Assembly (NCBI GenBank): GCA_016872215.1
Contig: VHAX01000005.1
Coordinates: 1 to 64,000, forward strand
Source: Sphingomonadales bacterium
GTDB lineage: Bacteria > Bacteroidota > Bacteroidia > UBA7662
Direction: 5' to 3'
DNA length: 64,000 nt
Shown: positions 33,132 through 41,840 of the stretch, piece after piece
How positions within the stretch are numbered: the stretch's first letter is position 1
How the letters are laid out: the number at the start of each line of letters is the position of its first letter
Program-made: the position numbers and the translations under genes
Notes under the pieces: model-generated
Databases searched by the model: none
What the model was told of the DNA's origin: nothing
What the model saw: the letters and a program-made list of their open reading frames with translations, nothing else

Positions 33132-34955
33132 ATGGAACCTGTTAAAACCCCCAAAACATCCCCCAAATCCGTCCGTGTGGGCGGCTCCTTTTTGTTCCAC
33201 ACCCCCGCCCCAGCGGATGTATTCATCCGTGAAGATTTTTCCGAGGAGCAGCTGATGATGCTCCAGGCCACCCGCGATTTTATGAAAACCGAAGTGGAGC
33301 CACACCTGGCACGCTTTGAGGAAAGCGACTACCCGCTGGTGGAGGCGCTGATGAAGAAGGCGGGTGAACTCGGCTTGTTGTCGATCAGCGTGCCCCAGGC
33401 ATATGGAGGTTTGGGAATGGGTTTCAATACAGCTATGCTCGTATGTGAAGAAATCAGCAGCCTGACAGGTTCATTGGCCACGGCTTTCGGTGCGCATACC
33501 GGTATCGGCACCCTTCCTGTTCAGTATTACGGAAGCGATTACATCCTCCAAAAGTTCCTGCCCAAGGTGGCAAGTGGGGAATGGATTTCATGCTATAATC
33601 TCACCGAGCCCAACGCGGGCAGCGATGCCAATTCAGGCAAGACACAGGCTGTTCTGAATGCAGCGGGCACCCACTATGAGATAACTGGACAAAAAATATG
33701 GATCAGCAACGCCGGGTTTGCAGATGTATTTATTGTGTTTGCGCGTATTGAGAATGATAAGAATCTGACAGGATTTGTCTTTCATAAGGATGAGGTGACG
33801 GGTTTAACCCTCAACCAGGAAGAGCACAAACTGGGCATTCGGTCCTCATCAACGCGACAGGTATTCTATGACAAAGTATCGATTCCGGTAGACCAGATGT
33901 TGGGGCCGCGTGACGGGGGTTTCAAGATTGCGGTGAATGTACTGAATGCGGGGCGCATCAAATTGGGTGCCGCCGTGTTGGGGGCCTGCTTTAAGGTAAT
34001 CGGTTTCGCCGCTGCCTATGCCAATGAACGCAGGCAGTTTGGCAAGCCCATATCGCGCTATGGGGCCATACAGCAGAAGTTTGCCGATATGTCGATGCTC
34101 GCATATGGTGCCGATTCGGCTTTGTATAGGGCTGGACAGGATATCGAGGATCTGCAAAATGAACTTATGGCGTCGGGTATGGACGAGGCTACCGCCAAAT
34201 TAAAGGGTATGGAACAATACGCCGTGGAGTGCGCGATTTTGAAGGTATTTTGTTCGGAGGCCATTGCCCTGGTGGTTGATGAGGGGGTTCAGATTTATGG
34301 GGGTATGGGCTACTCGGCCGACACACCCATGGAGGCGGCCTACCGCGATGCCCGCATCAGCCGAATCTACGAGGGTACCAATGAAATCAATCGTATGCTG
34401 ATTGTGGATATGCTGATGCGAAAGGCCATAAAGGGGGAACTAAACCTGTTCGGGGCTGCGAAGAAGGTGGCTGCGGAACTGATGGAAATACCCGATTTTG
34501 GCGCCACATCTCCGGAAGGTTATTTAGAGGACGAAATGCAGGTGTTGGAGAAGCTCAAAAAGGCGGTGCTGATGGTGGCTGGCGCTGCGGCACAGAAGTA
34601 TCAGGCCAAACTGGCCGATGAGCAGGAGATTTTGATGCACCTGGCGGATATGGCCATTGAGATTTATGTGTTGGAATCAGCACTGCTGCGCACCATCAAA
34701 TTACAGGAGCGCTGGGGCGCAGAAGTTTGTGCCGAACGATATGGCATGACAATCTGCCTGCTGCACCGTGCGGCAGATTCTTGTAATCGCCACGGCCGTG
34801 AAGTAATTTATGCGTTATCCGAGGGCGATGAGCAGCGGATGATGCTGTTGGGCCTCAAGCGTTTTTCTCGTGTGGAGCCTGTTGATTTGAGGACCCTGCG
34901 CCGCAAAGTTGCCGAAGTTGTCTTGTCGCAGAATAAATACCCCTTCGCCACATAG
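33132..34955 (+). CDS. Acyl-CoA dehydrogenase with C-terminal extension (FadE-like)
   Basis: This flavoprotein catalyses the first step of beta-oxidation. The standard acyl-CoA dehydrogenase core spans about residues 30-415: FAD and substrate segments (YNLTEPNAGSDANSG, KIWISNAGFADVFIVFAR), the RQFGKPI motif, and the C-terminal signature QIYGGMGYSADTPMEAAYRDARI with the following YEGTNEI. About 190 extra residues follow, as in FadE of Bacillus and the very-long-chain type, and usually help chain binding or oligomerisation. It closes the marR - fadN - fadA - fadE order seen in the Bacillus fadNAE operon. The base is expected at the Glu of the RIYEGTNE block. Confidence 0.93.
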   Translation: MEPVKTPKTSPKSVRVGGSFLFHTPAPADVFIREDFSEEQLMMLQATRDFMKTEVEPHLARFEESDYPLVEALMKKAGELGLLSISVPQAYGGLGMGFNTAMLVCEEISSLTGSLATAFGAHTGIGTLPVQYYGSDYILQKFLPKVASGEWISCYNLTEPNAGSDANSGKTQAVLNAAGTHYEITGQKIWISNAGFADVFIVFARIENDKNLTGFVFHKDEVTGLTLNQEEHKLGIRSSSTRQVFYDKVSIPVDQMLGPRDGGFKIAVNVLNAGRIKLGAAVLGACFKVIGFAAAYANERRQFGKPISRYGAIQQKFADMSMLAYGADSALYRAGQDIEDLQNELMASGMDEATAKLKGMEQYAVECAILKVFCSEAIALVVDEGVQIYGGMGYSADTPMEAAYRDARISRIYEGTNEINRMLIVDMLMRKAIKGELNLFGAAKKVAAELMEIPDFGATSPEGYLEDEMQVLEKLKKAVLMVAGAAAQKYQAKLADEQEILMHLADMAIEIYVLESALLRTIKLQERWGAEVCAERYGMTICLLHRAADSCNRHGREVIYALSEGDEQRMMLLGLKRFSRVEPVDLRTLRRKVAEVVLSQNKYPFAT

Positions 34956-35073
34956 GGGAAACTATTTAGGCAGTGCATGGGCTTTGGAAAAACCCTTGTG
35001 ATTGCGTTTTTTGTGTTAGAATATGGAGGGAATAGTTGTGCCCACTTGTGTGAATGGAGCAAGCTTGACCAAA

Positions 35074-36174
35074 CTATGATTTCGAACGCGCTCTGGAAGT
35101 TACACTGAATTGGTGGGTGGTGCCCGACAAAGTGTGGGCCGTGCGGCTGTAGTCGAGCCGAAATCGCTTGGTATGCAATGCAAATCCCCATGCAAATCCG
35201 CTGCTTCCGGAGCGCATGGGCAGGGTCAATTCCTTACGGCGCTGATGGTTGTAGGAGAACTGGAATTGCAGGTTTTTGGAGAGTAGCAACTCGCTTTGCA
35301 GCACGAAGTGACGAAATGTTTCGTCAAGCCAGGGTGTGCCGCTTTTTTGGGATTCTGCCTCCTCGGTAAATAAAAGCTGCGGGTTGTACCAGGTGTCGGA
35401 CGGATCAGAATAGCGTAGATTCCAGTTGTGCAGGTTATGCATAACTAACCCCCAACGTAAAGGCATATGTTCAAGTCGGTTGGATATACTAAGTTGAACG
35501 TCTGATGGAAGTCTGCCATTGGTTGAAAGTGGGGAATATGACCACAGCGTGGTACCAAAATTTCTGAATTGAAGAGCCAATTGGGTACGGCCGGAGGTGT
35601 CCTGCCAGCTGGCACCCATGTCGAGGGCTACCCCACCGGAGGAATAGCTGTAGAGGAATGATCCGATGTATTTGACCGAACCCCCTGCAGTGAATTGTTT
35701 CGCGAAACGGGTTCCCCATCCCCCTTGCAAAACAATTTCGTTGGCACTGAATTGGCCAAGGGAATTGCCAGTAGGATCAGTTCGTTCGAGTGAGCCGTAG
35801 TTGATGAATCCTGCAGAGTATAGAAATTTTCCCCTTGTTTTGGGTGATTCGCGTAGGGTCACAGCCTGACCGGCCCGGATATCGGATACGTAGTTAACCA
35901 CGCTCAACCCAAGAAGTCCGGTTGGAGCGTCGGCAATGAGGGATGGGTGCCATGCCGAAAGGTGCACTTCGCTTTGGCTGACCGCTGGAGCCACGCCACC
36001 CAATGCATTCAGGCGGGCACTGGTGGGTAGATTCAGAAAAGTAAAAACGGTCGGCCTATTGGGTTGCCCTGCAACGGTTGAGACGTTCAATAAGCCGGTG
36101 AGGAGTAAGGCACAACCAAAAATGGAATATTGTATGAACTTTGGAGATGTAGATTGCCTTATAGTTTGCCTCAT
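35074..36174 (-). CDS. porQ: Type IX secretion system protein PorQ
   Basis: The protein matches PorQ in length (366 residues) and pattern: a signal peptide (about 1-36, ending AGQ), then the FtsX-like opening TFLNLPTSARLNALGG, then a beta-barrel pattern (QLALQFRNFGTTLWSY, PLRWGLVMHNLHNWNL, LQFQFSYNHQRRKELTL). PorQ belongs to the PorV/PorP family of outer-membrane proteins of T9SS and, in Porphyromonas, is needed to attach cargo through the sortase PorU, PorV and PorZ. Its presence fits the three T9SS-sorted proteins in this window. It lies 2 bp after the small lipoprotein gene, likely co-transcribed. Confidence 0.88.
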   Translation of the reverse strand: MRQTIRQSTSPKFIQYSIFGCALLLTGLLNVSTVAGQPNRPTVFTFLNLPTSARLNALGGVAPAVSQSEVHLSAWHPSLIADAPTGLLGLSVVNYVSDIRAGQAVTLRESPKTRGKFLYSAGFINYGSLERTDPTGNSLGQFSANEIVLQGGWGTRFAKQFTAGGSVKYIGSFLYSYSSGGVALDMGASWQDTSGRTQLALQFRNFGTTLWSYSPLSTNGRLPSDVQLSISNRLEHMPLRWGLVMHNLHNWNLRYSDPSDTWYNPQLLFTEEAESQKSGTPWLDETFRHFVLQSELLLSKNLQFQFSYNHQRRKELTLPMRSGSSGFAWGFALHTKRFRLDYSRTAHTLSGTTHQFSVTSRARSKS

Positions 36175-36175
36175 A

Positions 36176-36652
36176 TCAGGGTGCTTGTACTGGAATGGGG
36201 CCGAGTGTGAGTATGTTCGAGAAATTCCCCTTACGGTCGCGAAGACGAAGTGTTAGGCGGGCTGTGTCGACCACTACGCCCGGGCGGCGGTAGGTGGGCA
36301 CAACTTTCAGATTTATTTCCCCGTATATCTGTTTTTTTTGTCCGGGCGGTGTCACATCGGGTAGTGAGAAGGGGTACACAACAGGTGGAAAAACCGGTAC
36401 TCCCTGTCGTGTGTCGGTAACAGTAAAATCCGTATCGCCTGCTGCCTTTCCCAGATCGCCGTCACCATCCTCGTAATAGACCTTGAGGTATAGAGTATCC
36501 ACACCCTCGCGAAGACTATCGGGATAAACTTCGAGCAGTCGAATGGCAGGCACTTCATCGAAATAGCCCGCTGGGTCGCAGGAATTGAACGCAATCAGTA
36601 CCAGAACGGCCCATACTGTTCGTGGGAAACGAAATGTATATGAAAACGACAT
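36176..36652 (-). CDS. Small lipoprotein of unknown function, upstream of porQ
   Basis: From the ATG at 36652 the protein has 158 residues. The N-terminus MSFSYTFRFPRTVWAVLVLIAFNSC ends in a lipobox-like FNSC, so it is a predicted lipoprotein. The mature part has Asp-rich turns and a beta pattern (TLYLKVYYEDGDGDLG, then DTARLTLRLRDRKGNF), compatible with a small Ig-like or cadherin-like calcium-binding domain; the DGDGD turn suggests metal binding. An ATG at 36688 is further upstream but would overlap the divergent gene. It ends 2 bp before porQ, so the two are likely one transcript. Confidence 0.7.
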   Translation of the reverse strand: MSFSYTFRFPRTVWAVLVLIAFNSCDPAGYFDEVPAIRLLEVYPDSLREGVDTLYLKVYYEDGDGDLGKAAGDTDFTVTDTRQGVPVFPPVVYPFSLPDVTPPGQKKQIYGEINLKVVPTYRRPGVVVDTARLTLRLRDRKGNFSNILTLGPIPVQAP

Positions 36653-36673
36653 CTTCGGAATTCTACCGAAAAA

Positions 36674-37759
36674 ATGAGACATAAGCACAAAACTACAACT
36701 GCGGTAGTATTATTGCGCATGCCCGAATCAAAATCAGGTAGAAATGGCTTACCGAATGAAGGGGTCGCTTGTATCGCCGTTTTGGAGCAATTGATTGACG
36801 GGTATCATTCGCCCACAAATCAGGAGGTGCTGAGCCTCTTCCGATTTCAAGCGCTGCACAACCGTGTTTATTCGGCTTATCTGAAGGCACTCAAGCTCAA
36901 TCCCGAAGAGGTGCGCACTGTGAATGAAATCCCCTGTCTACCCGTATCCCTGTTTCGCAACCACCGGGTGAAGAGTTGGAATTTTCGAAGCGATGCAGTC
37001 TGGAACAGCAGCGGCACCTCTTCCCAAATCCCGGCCCGACATTTTGTGGATTCTTTGTCGCGCTTCCATCGGATCAGTCGCCGCATTTTTGAACAATGCT
37101 ACGGCCCCTGTGTGGATTGGATTTTCATCGCCTTGCTCCCCTCTTATCTGGAGCGCCATAATTCGGGGCTGGTTTGCATGGTTGATGGACTCATGGCAGC
37201 GGGTGGTCACCCCTTGAATGGGTATTTTTTGTATGATCATCAATTATTGGCAGAACAGTACCGCCGGGCGTGCGATAGCCATCGGAGGATCATGCTATTT
37301 GGAGTGGGATTCGCCTTGTTGGATTTGGCCGATCGCAATTTGATCGAGATGCGGCCCAATGATGTGGTGGTTGAGACCGGGGGCATGAAAGGTCGCGGAC
37401 AGGAATTGGTGCGTGAGGCGCTCCACGACCGCCTTTGTAAGGGCCTCAAAACAGAACGGATTCACACAGAATATGGGATGACGGAGCTTAGCTCATCCAC
37501 TTACTCCTGTGGTTCGGGAAGGATGAGTCCCCCGCCATGGATGAAAATTCGTATACAAAATCTGCACGATCCGCTGCAGAGTCTGGCCCCGGGCAAAACA
37601 GGAACAATAGATATTATTGACTTTGCAAACGTTCACAGTTGTAGTTTTATCAAAACTGATGACCTGGGTTGGGCGGAACCAAATGGTAACTTCCATGTGT
37701 CAGGTCGACGTGATGAAAGCGAATGGAGGGGGTGCAATCTGCTTTACCAGCTGGAATAA
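36674..37759 (+). CDS. LuxE-like acyl-protein synthetase (adenylate-forming)
   Basis: The 361-residue protein matches the LuxE/phenylacetate-CoA-ligase-like family, which activates a fatty acid with ATP and forms an acyl-protein or passes it to a carrier. The glycine/serine-rich ATP loop is WNSSGTSSQIPARHF near residue 112, and the second adenylation motif is TEYGMTEL near residue 270; it ends with DDLGWAEPNGNFHVSGRRD, the usual D-G-R ending block. No lux genes, carrier protein or reductase stand near it. The start is uncertain: an ATG at 36719 is also possible. Divergent from the porQ lipoprotein gene, 21 bp apart. Confidence 0.8.
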   Translation: MRHKHKTTTAVVLLRMPESKSGRNGLPNEGVACIAVLEQLIDGYHSPTNQEVLSLFRFQALHNRVYSAYLKALKLNPEEVRTVNEIPCLPVSLFRNHRVKSWNFRSDAVWNSSGTSSQIPARHFVDSLSRFHRISRRIFEQCYGPCVDWIFIALLPSYLERHNSGLVCMVDGLMAAGGHPLNGYFLYDHQLLAEQYRRACDSHRRIMLFGVGFALLDLADRNLIEMRPNDVVVETGGMKGRGQELVREALHDRLCKGLKTERIHTEYGMTELSSSTYSCGSGRMSPPPWMKIRIQNLHDPLQSLAPGKTGTIDIIDFANVHSCSFIKTDDLGWAEPNGNFHVSGRRDESEWRGCNLLYQLE

Positions 37760-37818
37760 GGCTATTTTGTATGAATCGTGTAGGGGAACCTCCGCCTGGC
37801 GACATCTAGCAACTCTTA

Positions 37819-37850
37819 TTTGGTCATAATGACGTGCATGGTTATTTTTG
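37819..37850 (+). promoter_or_regulatory. Promoter of the alpha-glucan cluster with a palindrome in the spacer
   Basis: TTTG (37819-37822), 20 nt, then TATTTTTG (37843-37850) is an exact match to the Bacteroidota TTTG-N19/21-TAnnTTTG pattern, 16 nt before the GH13 start. The spacer opens with the palindrome GTCATAATGAC (37823-37833), a possible operator. Confidence 0.7.
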
Positions 37851-37866
37851 ACCGAGTTAAAAGGCT

Positions 37867-39219
37867 ATGAAAAAAATTATCATGCTCGGAATTGCAACCG
37901 TATTTGCTTTGTCTGGTTGCGAGACCACACCCCCTGCCGAGCCCCTGCCGACACCTTCACTCGAAAAAACGGTGATGTATGAAATTTATGTCCGAAATTT
38001 CTCGCCGGAGGGCACGTTCAGTGGGATTGTTCCGCGGCTTGACTCCCTGAAAGCGATGGGTATCAACACCGTTTGGCTGATGCCCATTCACCCGGTGGGT
38101 AAGGAACGTCGGAAGGGTACATTTGGGTCGCCCTATTCTATACAGGACTACTACAAAGTGAATCCCGAGTTTGGAACCGAACTGGATTTTAAAGCACTGG
38201 TAGAGGCTTGTCACAACCGCGGCATGTATCTGATCATCGACCTGGTGATCAACCACACGGCGTGGGACCACCCCTGGATAAAGGAACATCCTGATTGGTA
38301 CACCCGCGGTGCTGGCGACACCATCATTCCGCCTGTGCCCGACTGGTCGGATGTGGCTGATCTCAATTTTGAAGAGTCTGCACTTCAGGATGAACTCATC
38401 CGGATGATGAAGTTTTGGATTAAGGAGTACAACATCGATGGCTACCGTTGCGATGTTGCTATGATGGTGCCCGATGCATTTTGGCGTAAAAGCATCGCGA
38501 AAATCAGGAAAATCAAGCCATTGATCATGTTAGCGGAGGCCTCTGGCAAGGAGTTTCATGAGGCTGGTTTCGATTTTTCCTATGGCTGGGAATTGTACAA
38601 GACAATGAAGGATATTTATAAACTCGACTCCTCGGCTTCCTTGTTTGCAGAAACTGCAATTGTTGAGGGGTCGAAGGCGGTAAACAATGGTCGAATTCTG
38701 CGGTTCGTGACGAACCACGATGAAACGTCATGGGACGATGTGCCCTTGAATTTGTTTGGAGGCCCAGAGGGTTCACTCACAGCCTTCACGGCCAGTTGCA
38801 TGCTGCCGTCTGTTCCCCTGTTGTATAACGGACAAGAAGTGGGGCATTCCACGAAAATGAATCTGTTTGAACACAGTCCCATCGACTGGAGGGCGAACCG
38901 GGATGTCACCCTCGAATACACACGTATATTGGATTTGTTCCGCACCCACCGGGTTCTTCAAGATAAGGCACTGCGTTTTTGGTTATCCGATCACCCAGAT
39001 GCGGTGGGGTATACCAGAGGCAGCGGCAACGAGGCGGTGCATGTTCTGGTGAACTTTCGCAACCGGGCAGTGGAGGTGGCTCTGCCTTCGGAATTGTCGA
39101 CCAGCAGCTGGAAACTTTTGTTGGGCTCAACTCCTGCGTCTTCACCAGACCCGGCAGTTTCACCAACTCGTGTGACCCTTCCTCCCTATGCCAGATGCGT
39201 TTTTCAAACGGGTTCATAA
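37867..39219 (+). CDS. Alpha-amylase family (GH13) lipoprotein
   Basis: This enzyme breaks alpha-1,4 glucan bonds outside the cytoplasm. The signal peptide ends with LSGC (Cys18), so it is a lipoprotein. The four GH13 regions are visible: DLVINH, GYRCDVAMM with nucleophile Asp196, MLAEASG with acid/base Glu224, and VTNHDETSW with Asp285. The whole protein is 450 residues, so no extra starch-binding domain is likely. It is the first gene of a cluster with GH31 and an MFS transporter. Possible products are short maltodextrins for import. It has its own strong promoter. Confidence 0.92.
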   Translation: MKKIIMLGIATVFALSGCETTPPAEPLPTPSLEKTVMYEIYVRNFSPEGTFSGIVPRLDSLKAMGINTVWLMPIHPVGKERRKGTFGSPYSIQDYYKVNPEFGTELDFKALVEACHNRGMYLIIDLVINHTAWDHPWIKEHPDWYTRGAGDTIIPPVPDWSDVADLNFEESALQDELIRMMKFWIKEYNIDGYRCDVAMMVPDAFWRKSIAKIRKIKPLIMLAEASGKEFHEAGFDFSYGWELYKTMKDIYKLDSSASLFAETAIVEGSKAVNNGRILRFVTNHDETSWDDVPLNLFGGPEGSLTAFTASCMLPSVPLLYNGQEVGHSTKMNLFEHSPIDWRANRDVTLEYTRILDLFRTHRVLQDKALRFWLSDHPDAVGYTRGSGNEAVHVLVNFRNRAVEVALPSELSTSSWKLLLGSTPASSPDPAVSPTRVTLPPYARCVFQTGS

Positions 39220-39301
39220 GACTTATTTGGTTTTCATTCGAAAATTTGATTAATAATGTTCAATTTTAATTAAATAAATTTTTAATGTTATATTAATATA
39301 T

Positions 39302-41731
39302 ATGAGGCAAAAATGCCAAACTTTTCGGAAATTAGGAAACGCCGAGGAGATAGATGTTTCCGGTAGTCAACTGCGTATTGCAACGGACTGGGCCGAATTG
39401 TGGATTGAATCGCAGTGTCCTGAAATCATCCGTCTGCGCGCCGGGGAAAAGAACACAGAATGGCTGGATGGGGCAGATTATGCCCTGGTTGACCAAAAGA
39501 CCCGGTCGGTGCCGGCGGGAAGATGGGTTGAGGAGGACAAGATTATGACTTTTACCACTTTAGAATTGAGGGTTGAAGTCCGGCTCAACCCAATTTCCCT
39601 TCGCTTGTTCAACCGCAGTGATTGTATGTTGTCGACCGACGCCGAGGATTTGGGCATGGGAAAGATGGGAAATACGTGGTACTACTATCGCAATCTTCCC
39701 ATTGAGGAAAAAAACATCGGTTTGGGTGAGAAGACCGGAACCACCCTACGCAGAGGTCAGCGTTTCGTGCACTGGAACACAGATGCATTCATGTATGGAG
39801 CAGATGCCGACCCGCTTTATGTGTCGACCCCATTCTTTATGGGTGTACTGGACGGCGGAACCTATGGTCTGTTTTTGAATTCTTACGGCCGCACAGTATT
39901 TGATTTTGGCGCGGGTGATGCACGCCACAGTTGTGTGCAAAATGATCGCGGAGGTTTGGACCTGTTTTTTATGGTGGGTGACACACCGGCGGATGTACTG
40001 AGATCCTACATGCAGTTGACTGGACTGCCTCCGCTCCCACCACGCTGGGGCTTGGGCTACCAGCAGTGCCGCTACAGCTATTACCCAGACCGGAGGGCGT
40101 TGTCGGTGGCGTCGACCTTCCGCGCCAAAAAAATTCCGTGTGATGTGTTGTACCTCGATATACACTACATGGATCAGTACAAAGTCTTCACCTGGAGTGA
40201 GCATGATTTTCCAGACCCATCAGGATTTGTTGACCAATTGCGCGGAATGAATTTTCGCACCGTGGTTATTCTCGACCCGGGTATTAAGGTTGATCCAAAT
40301 TATCCGGTGTATCAAAGAGGCCTCGCAAATGATGTGTTTGTTTGCTACCCAAATGGTCAGGCCTATTCGGGAGATGTGTGGCCGGGAACCTGCCATTTCC
40401 CTGACTTTACCAAACCTGAAACGCGCAGATGGTGGGGGGAAGAGATCAGAATATTGACTTTGATCGGTATTTCGGGTTATTGGAACGACATGAATGAACC
40501 CGCCACCTGGGGAAAACACCTTCCCGATACCCTGATTTTTGATCTGGAGGGCCAACATGGTACTCACCTCGATGCCCACAATGTCTACGGCATGCAAATG
40601 GCCCGTGCCACCGCCGAGGGCGTGCGCAGGGCAATGCCCGGGGAACGTGCTTTTATCCTGACCAGAGCTGGCTTCAGCGGAATACAACGTTATGCTGCGG
40701 TGTGGACAGGCGACAATACGGCCAGCGAGGAGCATATGCTGCTGGGGGTTCGGTTACTGAATTCTATGGGGCTCGCCGGTATTTCCTACTGTGGAATGGA
40801 CATCGGGGGCTTCGTGGGCGAAGCATCCCCTGAATTATTTATTCGCTGGATGCAAATAGGATCGTTTTCTCCTCTTTTCCGCGGGCATAGTATGATCAAT
40901 AGCCGCGACAGCGAGCCCTGGTCGTATGGTGAAAAGGCAGAAGAGATCAGCCGAAACTTCATTCGTTTGCGCTACAAGCTCTTGCCCTATTGGTATTCCT
41001 TATTTGAGGAAGCATCGCAATCAGGGCTACCGGTGTTACGAAGTCTCGTACTCACCCACCCGAACGACCCAAAAGTGTATGAATCAGAATGGACGCACCA
41101 GTTTATGGTGGGTCCGCATTTGTTGGTGGCCGCCGTAGGTTGTGAGCATCCATATCAAAAAGTGTACTTGCCTGAAGGACAGTGGCACCACCTTTTTGAT
41201 GGCAGCATCTGGCAGGGTGGGCTAGAACATATTGTGGCAACTCCCATCGAGATTTTGCCCGTTTGGGTGCGTGCTGGCGCGATACTAACCCTACACTCCG
41301 CGGGTCAACACACCGAGGACCTCCCCGACTCCATCATGTATCTATATGTTTGGGGACGAACAAACGATCGGTGCATTACCCATTGGTATACCGACGATGG
41401 TTGCACTTTTGAACATGAAAGCGGGGTTTTTAAGCGTCGCGCAATTGAGCATGACGGGGTGCAGCGATGCCTTACCCTTTCAGCATCTGTAGGTTCGTTT
41501 TTGCAACCCTATTCCGATTTGCGCATTTATTTTCACGGGATTGATGATGCAAAACCCATGGCGGTGAACGGATTCACTACACATCAGGGAACTGAAGGTG
41601 TTCGCATGATCGACCCACTTCGGTCGTATGATCCTTTTAGTCCTGCCGACCCCCCGTTTCCCTGGCAACACCAAGATGTGCCATATATTCAAATTCCCTG
41701 GACTGATGACGCTATTGAAATTCGGTACTGA
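39302..41731 (+). CDS. GH31 alpha-glucosidase, cytoplasmic
   Basis: The 809-residue protein carries the GH31 signature WNDMNEP with nucleophile Asp396 and the conserved GMDIGGFVG and FSPLFRGHSM motifs of the barrel. It has an N-terminal beta-sandwich (about 1-230) and C-terminal beta domains (about 640-800). There is no signal peptide, so it acts in the cytoplasm on imported oligosaccharides. It is the second gene of the alpha-glucan cluster, 82 bp after GH13 in an AT-rich gap that could also hold a promoter. Substrate (maltose, isomaltose or others) cannot be told from sequence alone. Confidence 0.92.
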   Translation: MRQKCQTFRKLGNAEEIDVSGSQLRIATDWAELWIESQCPEIIRLRAGEKNTEWLDGADYALVDQKTRSVPAGRWVEEDKIMTFTTLELRVEVRLNPISLRLFNRSDCMLSTDAEDLGMGKMGNTWYYYRNLPIEEKNIGLGEKTGTTLRRGQRFVHWNTDAFMYGADADPLYVSTPFFMGVLDGGTYGLFLNSYGRTVFDFGAGDARHSCVQNDRGGLDLFFMVGDTPADVLRSYMQLTGLPPLPPRWGLGYQQCRYSYYPDRRALSVASTFRAKKIPCDVLYLDIHYMDQYKVFTWSEHDFPDPSGFVDQLRGMNFRTVVILDPGIKVDPNYPVYQRGLANDVFVCYPNGQAYSGDVWPGTCHFPDFTKPETRRWWGEEIRILTLIGISGYWNDMNEPATWGKHLPDTLIFDLEGQHGTHLDAHNVYGMQMARATAEGVRRAMPGERAFILTRAGFSGIQRYAAVWTGDNTASEEHMLLGVRLLNSMGLAGISYCGMDIGGFVGEASPELFIRWMQIGSFSPLFRGHSMINSRDSEPWSYGEKAEEISRNFIRLRYKLLPYWYSLFEEASQSGLPVLRSLVLTHPNDPKVYESEWTHQFMVGPHLLVAAVGCEHPYQKVYLPEGQWHHLFDGSIWQGGLEHIVATPIEILPVWVRAGAILTLHSAGQHTEDLPDSIMYLYVWGRTNDRCITHWYTDDGCTFEHESGVFKRRAIEHDGVQRCLTLSASVGSFLQPYSDLRIYFHGIDDAKPMAVNGFTTHQGTEGVRMIDPLRSYDPFSPADPPFPWQHQDVPYIQIPWTDDAIEIRY

Positions 41732-41840
41732 TGGGAATGGTGACAGCAGGCGGTGGGATTAAGCTATTATTTGGCTTTATTCGTGTCGTACAATCTTCTT
41801 TATTTTCAACGTCTGAAAAAGGCGATAATCCCTCACAATC

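Noticed and set aside
34956..35073. Possible terminator after the acyl-CoA dehydrogenase gene
   Set aside because: The GGGCTTT/AAAACCC pairing near 34980-34998 is short and interrupted, and the T-run comes 10 nt later; too weak to list.
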